DNA from: DATKZS01 sp035527835 [NCBI: bacterium] | GTDB taxonomy: Bacteria > RBG-13-61-14 | DNA length: 64,000 nt | Assembly: GCA_035527835.1 (NCBI GenBank) | Contig: DATKZS010000012.1 | Location: forward strand, 1 to 64,000 | Reading direction: 5' to 3' | Shown here: positions 35,301-43,442 of the stretch, piece by piece | How the letters are laid out: the number at the start of each line of letters is the position of its first letter | Position numbering within the stretch: the stretch's first letter is position 1 | Program-made: the position numbers and the translations under genes | Notes under the pieces: generated by a model | Databases searched by the model: none | What the model was told of the DNA's origin: nothing | Seen by the model: only the letters and a program-made list of their open reading frames with translations

Positions 35301-37316
35301 GGAGGTGAGCAGGCAGTCCATGATGGTCCCGTCTTTTTTGCTGAACCTGACCTCGTAATCGTTGACGGCCCCTTTTTGCTCGACCTCCTTTTTAAAGCGG
35401 TCGCGGTCGGCGGGATCAGCGTAGATTTTGCGGACGTCCATCCCGATCATCTCGGAGCGCTCGTATCCGAAGAGCTCGGTGGCGGCGGGGTTGATGTCGA
35501 GGAATGTTCCTTCCCGCGTGGTGATATAGATGACGTCGCGGGACTGCTCGAAGAGGGACCGGTATTTTTTCTCGCTTTCCTTGCGGGCGTTCTCGATCTT
35601 CTTCCGGTTGCTGATGTCGCGGGTGACCCCGATGAAATACTTGGGCCGGCCTTCAGCGTCGCGAATCAGGGAGGCGCTGACCTCCCCAGGGTATGGGGTC
35701 CCGTCCTTTCTGATTATGGTATACTCGATGTTCTGGATCCGCCCGGTCTCCATGACCTTCATGGCGTTGTCCAGGGCCCGCTTGCGTTCCTCGGGGGCGA
35801 CGAAATCGAAAGAGTTCAGTCCGAGCAGCTCCTCCTCCCTCGCGCAGCCGTAGAGGCGAAGCGCCTGGCGGTTGGCCATGACCACCTTGCCTTCGAGATC
35901 GGAGACCACGATGGAGTCGGGCGAGGTCTCGACCAGGGCGCGGTATTTTTCCTCGCTCTCGCGCATGGCCTTCTCGGCGAGCCTTCGCTCGGTATCGTCA
36001 ATGATGGATACCAGGAGCTGGTCGGTGAGCGGCTCGAAGCGGATGAACCATTCGGTGAAGAGGATTTTTCCGCCGCCGGTGCGGATGGCCAGCTCGAGGC
36101 GGGTGGGCGCGTCGTATCCCTTGCGGTGGAGGATGAGGTACTGAGCGACCTGCTCGCGGTCGGTGAGTTTGTCCAAGATTTCGACGAGCTGGAATTTGCC
36201 CTCCATGTTCTTATCGAGTCCGGTCAGGCCGTAGAAGAATTTATTGGCGGACTGGAGGGTCCCGTCGGGGTCGAGCCAGGCCAGGGGCACGGCTGCCTTC
36301 TCGAACGTGCTCTGGTATCGTTCCTTGGATTCCTCGAGTTCGGCGGTGCGTTGTTCGACGCGGAGCTCGAGCTCCTCGGAATATTTTTTAAGCTCGCCTT
36401 CAAGGCGCCGGCGCTCGGTGACGTCGCGGAGCACGATGAAAATCGCGGACGTCCCCCGCTCGCGCGCGAAGGGCATGGCGCTGACCTCGACCAGGCGCTC
36501 GGCGCCGTCGGGGAGCCGGAGCCTTAAATTGGACCCGAAAACCTGCTGCCCGGTTGAGACGTTCTGGATGAGGACGGCGAAGTCATCGGTTGATTCGGGG
36601 GCCAGGATCTCGGTGAGCATTCGTCCGCGCATCTGCTTGAGGGGCTGATTGAAGAGCTCGGCGGCCTTGGGGTTGGCCTGCTCGACCCTGGCCTCGGGAG
36701 TAATGAGGAGCATGGCGTCGCGGGCATCGGTAAAGAGGCGGAGGCCGCGGTCAAGGGCCTTTTGGAGCTTTATTTCCTGGGCGAGGATGGTGCTGTAGAT
36801 GTTGCGTCCGACGTAGGCGGGGATGAGGAGGAGCACCATGGTGATGATGATCAGGACCTTCCATCCGGCTTTTTCAACATCCAAGGCGGGATGTAACCGA
36901 ACAATGCCTTTGGATTCCAGAAGATACATGATGGCGAACGCGGCGATGCTGACGACGGTGGCGATGATGCCCTCGCGGGGGCGCACGGCCAGGAAGGCGT
37001 AGAGCATGATGAGCATGTAGCCGGAGATGAGGATGCCGGACTTGTACCCGCCGAAGAAGTGGAGGCCGTAAGTGAAGATGATGATATCAACTATGATGTT
37101 GAGGCGGGCCAGGATTATGGGGCGAACCTTTTTTGCCAGGGCCGGATAAAGTAATGGCTGGTTCAGGGTGCTTTCCAGCAAGGCCAGGACCACGAGCCAG
37201 TGCAAAGCATCGGATTTGGTAGCCCAGCCCAGGGCGATCACGCCGGCGCACATGATCCAGCAGGCGATGGCCCGGCCCTTGTAAATTGTCACTAATTGGT
37301 CCCGCGCGCGATTCAT
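32352..37316 (-). CDS. Giant sensor histidine kinase with nine PAS domains
   Basis: A 1654-residue protein. About six membrane helices (residues 15-175) are followed by nine PAS/PAC units at roughly 190-310, 335-455, 458-580, 583-705, 707-830, 872-995, 997-1125, 1170-1292 and 1294-1415. Most end in a DITxRKRxE-type PAC motif, and coiled coils lie after units 1, 5 and 7. HisKA has the phospho-acceptor His in GVAHDMNSPL. The ATPase domain shows NLVINALQAL, DTGVGIP and GTGLGLAIV. No receiver is attached, so an external regulator such as those at 6683 or 7711 may be the partner. PAS 3, 5 and 9 resemble each other, as do 4 and 8, showing internal duplication. It probably senses several signals, including redox or small ligands. 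Confidence 0.93.
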   Translation of the reverse strand: MNRARDQLVTIYKGRAIACWIMCAGVIALGWATKSDALHWLVVLALLESTLNQPLLYPALAKKVRPIILARLNIIVDIIIFTYGLHFFGGYKSGILISGYMLIMLYAFLAVRPREGIIATVVSIAAFAIMYLLESKGIVRLHPALDVEKAGWKVLIIITMVLLLIPAYVGRNIYSTILAQEIKLQKALDRGLRLFTDARDAMLLITPEARVEQANPKAAELFNQPLKQMRGRMLTEILAPESTDDFAVLIQNVSTGQQVFGSNLRLRLPDGAERLVEVSAMPFARERGTSAIFIVLRDVTERRRLEGELKKYSEELELRVEQRTAELEESKERYQSTFEKAAVPLAWLDPDGTLQSANKFFYGLTGLDKNMEGKFQLVEILDKLTDREQVAQYLILHRKGYDAPTRLELAIRTGGGKILFTEWFIRFEPLTDQLLVSIIDDTERRLAEKAMRESEEKYRALVETSPDSIVVSDLEGKVVMANRQALRLYGCAREEELLGLNSFDFVAPEERKRALDNAMKVMETGRIQNIEYTIIRKDGTPYPGEVSASLIRDAEGRPKYFIGVTRDISNRKKIENARKESEKKYRSLFEQSRDVIYITTREGTFLDINPAATELFGYERSEMIGMDVRKIYADPADRDRFKKEVEQKGAVNDYEVRFSKKDGTIMDCLLTSTLRRDASGNITGYQGIIRDVTERKRAEEALKESEARYRLLVDTSPDAIVVTGQNGIITMLNEKALKLFGAEAVKDVQGRKAYEFIAKDFEQQTEEIAQRLREFGSIAGVEFTMIRKDGSILPVELSASIIRDGQGAPAGFIGVIRDITDRKRVEMELTRYRERLEELVERRTAELTAANEQLKNEAAERERAEDSLRESEAKYRALFESAPETIAVVGLDGTILDLNTSRGILTSLPREERIGKPFSQVGLIKEKDVPGYADLIASLIRGEKVQPFEVKHTPPGGDAVWLEIFPSALKKDGKVHAIQVMTRDITARKRADQALRESEERYRLLANNVTDLIWTADLNLQITYISPSIERLRGYTVEEAFHQTLEQRLTPESLRMAIQVLSEEMEIEKRPDKDPKRKRTLEFEERCKDGSTILTEASISFLRDPAGNPVGFLGVTRDITQRKRTEAELNKYRERLEDLVEKRTADLLNANENLRFEIAERVKTEHDLLASERKYSTLFQDSRDAVYLVSTDGRLLDVNQAAVELSGYSREELLGMNVMDLYVDPRQRDDYREQIEKTGAVRDYEVKLRDKDGRERDVIITSTLWRGKDGEVLGFHGIIRDITDIKRTERAIRESEQQYRTLVETSPDAIIMVDLAGNILTANRRALELWGGPGLQELIGQNAFPLVAQADRERAVEKLASVVTNGQVRDLELTLLRHDGSEYPGEASGTLIRDSNNRPSAIIVAFRDIIERRRAEQALRQSQDQLLQAEHMAGVGQIAAGVAHDMNSPLTAISYYSQALEKLQSLKKADRENVKRIEESVERIQRLLARIINYASTKSAEFEPVDLNTLVRQVLDALSHEIETRPNAGLKTRLDDKVPKVNGSAEHLFDLISNLVINALQALGTKKGQVTVSTRLKRGMVELMIADTGVGIPKKDLPDIFTPFVSRRKDAQGTGLGLAIVQRIARLHGGDVKVKSEPGKGTTFTVSLPPADNS

Positions 37317-37387
37317 GTTCTGCTCCGAGGACAGCCCTGTTTCATGCTTTGAGGAAGATCATCATATCATAATTGCGGTCCGGCCGA

Positions 37388-38119
37388 TCACTCGTCTTCT
37401 TCCGGCCCGGGCTCCGGCGACTCATCCGGGAACTTTTGTTCATCATCGGATTCCTGGTCGTCGCCTCGCTCCCGGCCGGGGTCAGGCCCATGGTCGGGTC
37501 CGTCCACCCGTTCCGGGTCCTTGAGCTCCTCATCGGGTCCGGAGGGGTCTTCGAGGGGCAGAATTCCCTGTTGTTCGGCTTCTGCGATCCTGTCCTCCTG
37601 GATTTCGGAGAGCTCGCGGAGGGTGGGCAGCTCGGCCAGGCTTTTCAGGCGGAAGAATTCCATGAACCGCTTGTCGGTGGCGTAGATCAGTGGCCTTCCG
37701 GGCACGTCCTTCCTTCCGGCGATGCGGATGAACCCGTACTCGAGCAGGGTCTTCAGTACGCCGCCGCTGTCCACGCCGCGGATCTCGTCCACCTCCGCCC
37801 GGGTGACGGGCTGGCGGTAGGCCACGATGGCCAGGGTTTCCAGGGAGGCGCGGGAGAGCCGCATGGGCCTGGATTGGAGCAGCCGTCCCGCCCAGAGGGC
37901 GTTGTCGGGAGCTGTCTGGAACTGGTAGCCGCCCGCGACCTCCACCACGCGCAGGCCGCGCTCCGGGCTGTCCATCCGGCGCATGAGCTCGTCCAGGGCG
38001 GCCAGGACCTCCGCCTTCTTGGCCTCGCCGATCACCTCGCACATGCGCTTGAGCGGCACCGGCTCGCCGGCCACGAACAAGAGGCTCTCGATAATGGACT
38101 CGATTCTTTCGCGTTCCAC
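37388..38119 (-). CDS. scpB: Segregation and condensation protein B
   Basis: A 243-residue protein with two winged-helix units: IESIIESLLFVAGEPVPLKR at the start and LETLAIVAYRQPVTRAEVDE with IRGVDSGGVLKTLLEYGFI in the second, the ScpB hallmarks. The last 50 residues are a low-complexity acidic tail. ScpB dimers bind ScpA and SMC to compact and segregate chromosomes. scpA lies just upstream on the same strand, but a hairpin repeat (38167-38244) separates the two genes. No smc gene is in the window. Confidence 0.95.
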   Translation of the reverse strand: MERERIESIIESLLFVAGEPVPLKRMCEVIGEAKKAEVLAALDELMRRMDSPERGLRVVEVAGGYQFQTAPDNALWAGRLLQSRPMRLSRASLETLAIVAYRQPVTRAEVDEIRGVDSGGVLKTLLEYGFIRIAGRKDVPGRPLIYATDKRFMEFFRLKSLAELPTLRELSEIQEDRIAEAEQQGILPLEDPSGPDEELKDPERVDGPDHGPDPGRERGDDQESDDEQKFPDESPEPGPEEDE

Positions 38120-38166
38120 TTTTATCTCCCTCTTTTTCGCTGGCCGTGGAAACCAACGATTTTATT

Positions 38167-38244
38167 TTCACGCAAAGGCGCGAAGAACGCAAAGGTTAAG
38201 ACATGATTTTTTCTTTGCGATCTTTGCGCCTTTGCGTGAAAAAA
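38167..38244. repeat. Palindromic repeat, 'ACGCAAAGGCGCAAAG' family, copy 2
   Basis: TTTTCACGCAAAGGCGCGAA and onward, with TTTGCGATCTTTGCGCC closing at TTTGCGTGAAAA. It lies between scpA and scpB, where many genomes have the two genes abutting. Confidence 0.85.
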
Positions 38245-38270
38245 AGGACCTTTTCCAGCGAAGATCGCTT

Positions 38271-39074
38271 TCAGTCAATGCCCTGGTCAAAATGGGGCAG
38301 GTTGTCGCTAAGCCACTGGTCGTCAATGGTGACGGCGCGGACCAGGTGGATGGGCCCGAGCGGCCGCTCCTGGTGGGCCTTGATCACCCTAAGGCGGATG
38401 AGCTCGAGCAGCGCCAAAAAGGTGGCGATGATCATGGCCTTGTCGGTGACGCTGGTGAAGAGCTGGTCAAAGGCCAGGCTGTCCACGTCGCGGAGCAGGG
38501 CCAGGATGTCGTTGATGCGGTCCATGATGGAGATGCGCTCCATGGTGACCTCGTGCCAGTTGGTCACCTTGGCCCGGTCCATGACCTCCTTGAAGGCCTC
38601 CAAGAGCTCGAACACCCCGACCTCGGCAAAGGTCATCGGCGAAATGCCCGCCGCCCGGGCCGCCTCCTCGATCAGCTCCTGCGACGGCGGCCGCACGAAC
38701 ACATCGCGGCCGAGCACCGGCCGGGCCATCAATCCCTGCGCGGCCTCCTTGTAGCGCTGGTATTCGAGCAGCCGGCGCACCAGCTCGGCGCGCGGGTCCT
38801 CGCCCTCCTCCTCGGCCAGGGCCTCCTCGCCGGTGCGGGGCAAGAGCAGCTGCGACTTGATATGGGACAGGGTCGCGGCCATGACGATGAAGTCTCCGGC
38901 CACGTCGAGGTTGAGGCTCCGCATCAGGTCGAGGTAGGCCATGTACTGCTCCACGATCAGGGCAATGGGTATGTCGTAGATTTCCACCTCGTTCTTGCGG
39001 ATGAGGTAGAGCAGCAGGTCCAGCGGGCCCTCGAAGCTCTCCAGCCTGACCCGGTATGTCTCCGGTTCCGCCAT
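38271..39074 (-). CDS. scpA: Segregation and condensation protein A
   Basis: The open frame extends to 39194, but the ATG at 39072-39074 (MAEPETYRVRLESFEGPLDL) is the family start; 267 residues. It shows the ScpA N-terminal EGPLDLLLYLIRKNEVEIYD and the conserved helix FIVMAATLSHIKSQLLLP that binds ScpB. The C-terminal winged helix (MIIATFLALLELIRL) contacts the SMC head. It starts 4 bp after the stop of the upstream nuclease-like gene, so it is probably translated from the same message. Confidence 0.95.
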   Translation of the reverse strand: MAEPETYRVRLESFEGPLDLLLYLIRKNEVEIYDIPIALIVEQYMAYLDLMRSLNLDVAGDFIVMAATLSHIKSQLLLPRTGEEALAEEEGEDPRAELVRRLLEYQRYKEAAQGLMARPVLGRDVFVRPPSQELIEEAARAAGISPMTFAEVGVFELLEAFKEVMDRAKVTNWHEVTMERISIMDRINDILALLRDVDSLAFDQLFTSVTDKAMIIATFLALLELIRLRVIKAHQERPLGPIHLVRAVTIDDQWLSDNLPHFDQGID

Positions 39075-39078
39075 CAGT

Positions 39079-39759
39079 CTAGTGGTCCCTCTCGTATTCC
39101 CGGCGATAGATGTTGACTTCGCGGCCACCGTCGTCGCGGTCATCGCCGGAATCATCATAACCGCGGTCCCGGCCCCGGTCATAGTCATCGTCACGGGTTT
39201 GCGGCCGGGGCGGGACGTACTCCTTGATCCGGCCCCACAATCCGCGCTTGGCGTCGCGGGCCTCGGACTCCGCCTTCTGCATCTCGGCCGCGTGCCGGAT
39301 GGGGTTCCAGTTCATGCTGAACCGGCCCAGGCCGCGCCGGATCAGCTCGGCGTTCACCAGCTTGTCGTTCAGATGGACGTAAGCCAGGAGCTCGCCCCAC
39401 CCCGCTCCCCACGGATGCCCGGGCTGGTCGTATTCCAGGTGCACCCTCTTATTGAGCAGCATGTCCGCCAGGGTCTTGGTCAGCTCCGCAACCGTCTCCT
39501 CGTCGCGCGCGGCCTCGAAGCCCTGCAGCCGGATCACCTGGTACTCCGCCGGACCATACGAGTCCTGGGCCTTCATCTCGACCTCGATCGTCTCCGGGCC
39601 CGTGATCTTGCTCACCTTGAATCCCTTGGTTTCGAGGAGCGGGAAAAAAGTGGTGCATTGCAGGCCCAGGCCCAATAAGGCCGCGGCCAGGGCCGCGGCG
39701 AGCCAGGCCGCGCGAACCGCGGGGAACCGCGCCGGCCGGACCCCGGGCTCAGTAATCAT
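39079..39759 (-). CDS. Degenerate SNase-fold (thermonuclease-like) exported protein A
   Basis: A 226-residue protein with N-terminal hydrophobic signal (AAALLGLGLQC, possibly a lipoprotein site although the lipobox is poor). It has an SNase-like domain (about 45-180) with VIRLQGF and AYVHLNDKLVNAELIRRGLG. The Asp-Gly-Asp loop of active nucleases is replaced by TGPET, and the catalytic Arg region (DRYGR in active enzymes) reads HPWGAGWGE. It is therefore probably not an active nuclease. The tail is rich in D, R and Y. It overlaps the related gene upstream by 11 bp and precedes scpA by 4 bp. Confidence 0.8.
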   Translation of the reverse strand: MITEPGVRPARFPAVRAAWLAAALAAALLGLGLQCTTFFPLLETKGFKVSKITGPETIEVEMKAQDSYGPAEYQVIRLQGFEAARDEETVAELTKTLADMLLNKRVHLEYDQPGHPWGAGWGELLAYVHLNDKLVNAELIRRGLGRFSMNWNPIRHAAEMQKAESEARDAKRGLWGRIKEYVPPRPQTRDDDYDRGRDRGYDDSGDDRDDGGREVNIYRREYERDH

Positions 39760-40402
39760 CGTTGTCGTACTCCTGCTCGTACACGTTCACCTCGCCCTGG
39801 TCATAGTCACCGTCGTAGTCATTGTCGTAATCATTGTCATTGTCATAATCGTTATGCTCGGGCCGGGCCGGCTTCTCCACGTAATTGGCCCACATTCCGC
39901 GCCGGGCGGCCTTGGCTTCTTTCTCCGCCTGCTGCAACCGGTCCTGGTAGCGTTTGGCGCCCCATTTTCCGCCGAACCGGCCCAGCCCCTGCCGGATCAA
40001 TTCCTCGTTCACCATCTTCCCCTCAATAAATACATACGCCACGATCGCGCCGCTGCCCGTCCCCGATGGCTGGCCCGGGGTGTCGTACTCCAGCGTGACG
40101 TACTTGCCCTCCACCATCTCGGCAAGGGCCTTCCCCATCTCCTGGTTGGTCTTGGAATCCTGGTTATTGGGCAGCCCGACGCCCTCCAGCACCACCGTGC
40201 TATACTCGGCCAGGGTAAAACCGCTGTCTTCCTTGGTCTTGACGATGATGCTGTCGAGCGTCTTGACCTTCGTGACCTTCATGCCCTTGGGCTTGGATCC
40301 CGGAAGCCCCGGAAGCCCGCATTCCGCCCCTAAGACCATCAACCCGGCGACGAGGAGAGCTGATACCTTGCCTAGGCCCAAGGCCCATTGTTTCTTTTGC
40401 AT
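39749..40402 (-). CDS. Degenerate SNase-fold exported protein B
   Basis: ATG at 40402 (MQKKQWALGL) is chosen because GGAGAGAGGCT precedes it; 217 residues. A signal with VLGAEC may mark a lipoprotein. The SNase-like domain shows VVLEGVGLP where RLxGIDxP is expected (catalytic Arg missing) and PSGTGSGAIVAYV where DRYGRxLAYV is expected (second Arg missing). AYVFIEGKMVNEELIRQGLG is well preserved, so the fold should be intact. The C-terminus is an Asp/Asn/Tyr low-complexity tail (DYDNDNDYDNDYDGDYDQ). It is paralogous to the next gene, with overlapping reading frames. Confidence 0.8.
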   Translation of the reverse strand: MQKKQWALGLGKVSALLVAGLMVLGAECGLPGLPGSKPKGMKVTKVKTLDSIIVKTKEDSGFTLAEYSTVVLEGVGLPNNQDSKTNQEMGKALAEMVEGKYVTLEYDTPGQPSGTGSGAIVAYVFIEGKMVNEELIRQGLGRFGGKWGAKRYQDRLQQAEKEAKAARRGMWANYVEKPARPEHNDYDNDNDYDNDYDGDYDQGEVNVYEQEYDNDDY

Positions 40403-40451
40403 AGCCTCTCTCCTATTCATGTGTGCATGTAGTGATGGATGAAAAGACCTT

Positions 40452-41432
40452 TCACAGTTTCATCGCCTTTCTGACCATGGCCATGGTCTCGGCCGCGAAG
40501 GCGCGGGCCTTTTTGTTGCCTTGGTTGAGCACGTCGCGGATGAGGTCCGGATTTTTTTCGAACTCGGCGCGCTTTTTCCGGACCGGGTCGAGCGACTCGA
40601 TGATCTTTGGCCAGAGCTTGGCCTTGTGCTCGACGCAGCCGATGCCGGCGGTGCGGCAGCCCTCGGCGGCCCACATCAGCTCGTCGTGTTCGTTATAGAG
40701 CTTGTCCAGGTCCATGACCGGACAGATGTCGGGGTTTCCGGGGTCGGTGCGGAGCTTGCGGGCCGGGTCGGTAATCATGGTGCGGATCTTCTGCTCGATG
40801 GACTTGGGGTCCTCGGCCAGCGCGATGGCGTTGCCGTAGGACTTGCTCATCTTGCGGCCGTCGGTGCCGGGGACCTTGCTGGCCCGGGTGAGCAGCGGCT
40901 CAGGCTCGGGGAAGACCTTGCCGTAGAGGTTATTGAAGCGGCGGCCGAACTCGCGAGTGAGCTCGACGTGCGCCACCTGGTCCTCCCCCACCGGCACCCC
41001 GTGCGCGCGATACATTAAAATGTCCGCGGCCTGCAACACCGGGTAGCCCAGGAACCCGTAGGTGGACAGGTCGCGGCCCGTCTCCTCCTGGAAGCCCTTG
41101 TACGACGGCACCCGCTCCAGCCGGCCCACGCCCATGAGCATGCCCAGGATCAGGTAAAGCTCCGCGTGCTCCTTGATCTCGGACTGCACGAAGATCGTGC
41201 TCCGCTCCGGGTCCAGCCCAACGGCCAGCCAGTCCATCACCATCTCCGTCGCGGCCGGACGGATGATCTCCGGCCGCTCGAACTCCGTGGTCAGCGCGTG
41301 CCAGTCGGCCACGAAATAAAAGCAGTCCCAGTCCTTCTGCAGCTCGACCCAGTTGGCCAGCGCGCCCCACAAGTGCCCCAGATGCAAGGCCCCGGTCGGA
41401 CGGTTGCCGCTCAGTATCCTCTTTCTTTCCAA
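40452..41432 (-). CDS. trpS: Tryptophanyl-tRNA synthetase
   Basis: A 326-residue class I synthetase of normal length. It shows the HIGH-type motif HLGHLWG at about residues 17-23, YPVLQAADILMY, and the KMSKS loop in DGRKMSKSYGNAI at about 195-207. It attaches tryptophan to its tRNA. trpS next to a site-2 protease gene and scpA/scpB is a recurrent order in several bacterial phyla; here the two SNase-like genes are inserted between trpS and scpA. No T-box was seen upstream; a hairpin repeat lies there. Confidence 0.97.
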   Translation of the reverse strand: MERKRILSGNRPTGALHLGHLWGALANWVELQKDWDCFYFVADWHALTTEFERPEIIRPAATEMVMDWLAVGLDPERSTIFVQSEIKEHAELYLILGMLMGVGRLERVPSYKGFQEETGRDLSTYGFLGYPVLQAADILMYRAHGVPVGEDQVAHVELTREFGRRFNNLYGKVFPEPEPLLTRASKVPGTDGRKMSKSYGNAIALAEDPKSIEQKIRTMITDPARKLRTDPGNPDICPVMDLDKLYNEHDELMWAAEGCRTAGIGCVEHKAKLWPKIIESLDPVRKKRAEFEKNPDLIRDVLNQGNKKARAFAAETMAMVRKAMKL

Positions 41433-41486
41433 ATTCTTTACACCTCGAATAGTATTTTACACTAATGAATCGCAAGGGACGTGAAT

Positions 41487-41582
41487 ATTTTTTTGCCGCA
41501 GATGAACGCAGATGAACGCGGATTAGTTTTCAGGATCGGAATTTATCTGCGTTCATCCGCGTTAATCTGCGGCCTAAAAAAA
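41487..41582. repeat. Palindromic repeat, 'CGCAGATGAACGCAGAT' family, copy 3
   Basis: TTGCCGCAGATGAACGCAGA and onward, with ATCTGCGTTCATCCGCG running to AATCTGCGGC. It lies between the protease stop (41607) and the trpS start. Confidence 0.85.
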
Positions 41583-41606
41583 TCTCGCGCCCGCCCATCC
41601 CGGATT

Positions 41607-42287
41607 TTACGGCGCCATGAAAACCATCAGCGCGTTCTTGGCCTCCAGCAAAACGTGGTGTCCCAGCACGTTACTGATGATGAGGTCAGCGGGCGCCCAC
41701 ACCAGAAGCTGGAAGATCGGAACCCAGGTCGAGATGAGCACCAGGCCCAGCAACAGCCACATCCCGTGTCGCATCACCGGCTCGATTTTCAGCGCGGCCT
41801 TCCTGGGCAGTATCTCCATCAAGATGTGGCTCCCGTCCAGCGGCGGCACCGGGAGCAGGTTGAAGAAACACAGCGCCAGGTTGAGTTGCGCTCCGATAAA
41901 TAAGAACGCCAGCACCGGCCCGGCTGAGGCCTGGGCCCCCGCGAAGGCGTGAACCGCCAGGATAGCGAGCAGCAGGACAAGCCCGGTGGCCAGGTTGGAA
42001 GCCGGACCCGCGGCGCTCACCAGGATGTCGTCCCTCCCCGCGTGCTTGAACCGGAGCGGGTTCACCGGCGTCGGCTTGGCCCAGCCGAGACCGATGATAA
42101 TAAAAGCCAACGCCCCGATCAGGTCTATGTGCTTCAATGGGTTCAGGGTCACCCGCCCCATCAGCGCCGCCGTGTCGTCCCCGCACAAGTACGCCGTGTA
42201 AGCATGGCAGGCCTCGTGCAGCGACAGGGCGAAGAGCACGTGCGGGATGAACAAGACCCAGTAAGTCATTTCCGAATGTAGCTGCAT
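41607..42287 (-). CDS. Site-2 protease family membrane metalloprotease
   Basis: A 226-residue protein with five to six membrane helices. The zinc motif HExxH appears as HEACH (about residues 24-28), and the second conserved motif is NLLPVPPLDGSHIL. It has the SAAGPASNLATG turn of the compact M50 family. It would cleave membrane proteins within the lipid bilayer; substrate unknown. There is no PDZ domain, as usual for this short subgroup that accompanies trpS and scpAB. Start at residue 1 or at Met 7 (MTYWVLF). Confidence 0.9.
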   Translation of the reverse strand: MQLHSEMTYWVLFIPHVLFALSLHEACHAYTAYLCGDDTAALMGRVTLNPLKHIDLIGALAFIIIGLGWAKPTPVNPLRFKHAGRDDILVSAAGPASNLATGLVLLLAILAVHAFAGAQASAGPVLAFLFIGAQLNLALCFFNLLPVPPLDGSHILMEILPRKAALKIEPVMRHGMWLLLGLVLISTWVPIFQLLVWAPADLIISNVLGHHVLLEAKNALMVFMAP

Positions 42288-42399
42288 CTCGCGTTAAACC
42301 TTCTAAAACTAACAAAAAGGAGGTTGGCTGTCAATCGGCGGGCGCGCTTGTTCCCGCCGATTTCAAGGCATCGGACGCGCCGGGGAGGGGGAAAAGGCC

Positions 42400-43029
42400 T
42401 TATAGCGCCTCGGCCTCGCGGAAACCTCTCATGCCAAGCTCCAGGGCCTTGAGGTTGAACTCGCGCTTCTTCTCGGAGTCGTCGAAGATCTCGGAAACGG
42501 CTTTTTTAAAGGAGGCCACGGGCACGGGCAGAAGCTCGGACCCGGCCAGCGCGCCCACCATGATCACGTTCATGGCCACCAGCGTGCCCAGCTCCTTGGC
42601 CAGCTCAGTGGCGTGAATCACCTTGGCGCTCCTGGCCAGCTCCTTGATCCTCGCCATCATGTCCTCGAGCGGAGGGTACTTGGCCTGGCCGGAGAGAACG
42701 CTGATCGGGTAGTTGGGCCGCGGGTTCATGATAACCTCGGTCCCGTCGTGGCCGTAGTCCACCAGCACCCGCAAGGTCTCCAGCGGCTCGAAGCCCAGGA
42801 TCACGTCGGCCTGGCCCGACGGGATCAGCGGCCCGTACTGGAACTCCTTGGAGAACCGGACGTGGCTCATCACCGATCCGCCCCGCTGCGAGGCCCCGTA
42901 AGTCTCGCCGATGGAGGTGTAATACCCCTCCGCGATGGCCGCGGTCGCCGTCAACTGGCTGGCGAGAATGTTTCCCTGCCCGCCCACGCCGGTGATGATG
43001 AGGTTGATGGGGTCTTTGGAAATAGTCAT
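42400..43029 (-). CDS. iorB: Indolepyruvate:ferredoxin oxidoreductase, beta subunit
   Basis: A 209-residue protein. It starts with LIITGVGGQGNILASQL and has TYGASQRGGSVMSHVRFS, both typical of the gamma/beta-type subunit of 2-oxoacid oxidoreductases, and length fits IorB. With IorA it converts aryl pyruvates (from aromatic amino acids) to aryl-acetyl-CoA, passing electrons to ferredoxin. The ATG lies only 2 bp after the stop of the HEPN gene, so it is probably translated from the same message as the HEPN/MNT genes and iorA. Confidence 0.92.
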   Translation of the reverse strand: MTISKDPINLIITGVGGQGNILASQLTATAAIAEGYYTSIGETYGASQRGGSVMSHVRFSKEFQYGPLIPSGQADVILGFEPLETLRVLVDYGHDGTEVIMNPRPNYPISVLSGQAKYPPLEDMMARIKELARSAKVIHATELAKELGTLVAMNVIMVGALAGSELLPVPVASFKKAVSEIFDDSEKKREFNLKALELGMRGFREAEAL

Positions 43030-43031
43030 CG

Positions 43032-43442
43032 TTAATCCTTTCCGGGCAACAGTTTAATTATTGCATCCCGAACTCTTTTCGCCCGATCGAAGGCTTGAGT
43101 GGAATCATCCCAAGATACCTCGGAGATCTCTCCCGGATACCGTATCTCCACGCCAAAGTCCGATAAAAAGGCGGCCTCCTCCAGGGAGTCGGCGAGGGCG
43201 GCATCAATTGAACCAACCAGATCAAGCAGCTTTTCGATGTCATGCGTCTTAGGGAATGCGATCTGGCGCCATACCAGGAAAGCCTTGAGATATTTTTCCG
43301 CGGCCTGTTGGCAATGGAAAGCAATCGTGGCGAAGTAAGAAGAATTTTCCTTGAGCAGGTGATCCGCCACCTGGAAGTCTTCCTCCGCCTTGTCCACCCA
43401 CTGCCGGACCAAGGACGCGCGGGATTCATCGGGCGGCTTCAT
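43032..43442 (-). CDS. HEPN-domain protein (HEPN/MNT pair 2)
   Basis: A 136-residue helical protein with FHCQQAAEKYLKAFLVW, then FPKTHDIEKLLDLV and IRYPGE, the usual order for the PF05168-type HEPN family. There is no RNxLxH motif of the DUF86 type. It overlaps the MNT gene by 17 bp and ends 2 bp before iorB. The likely role is toxin of a HEPN/MNT pair, placed between the two subunit genes of one enzyme. Confidence 0.9.
   Translation of the reverse strand: MKPPDESRASLVRQWVDKAEEDFQVADHLLKENSSYFATIAFHCQQAAEKYLKAFLVWRQIAFPKTHDIEKLLDLVGSIDAALADSLEEAAFLSDFGVEIRYPGEISEVSWDDSTQAFDRAKRVRDAIIKLLPGKD

Noticed and set aside
33423-36527. Long plus-strand frames opposite the PAS kinase
   Set aside because: Antisense shadows of the repeated PAS domains; they show periodic repeats mirroring PAS units and no domain of their own.
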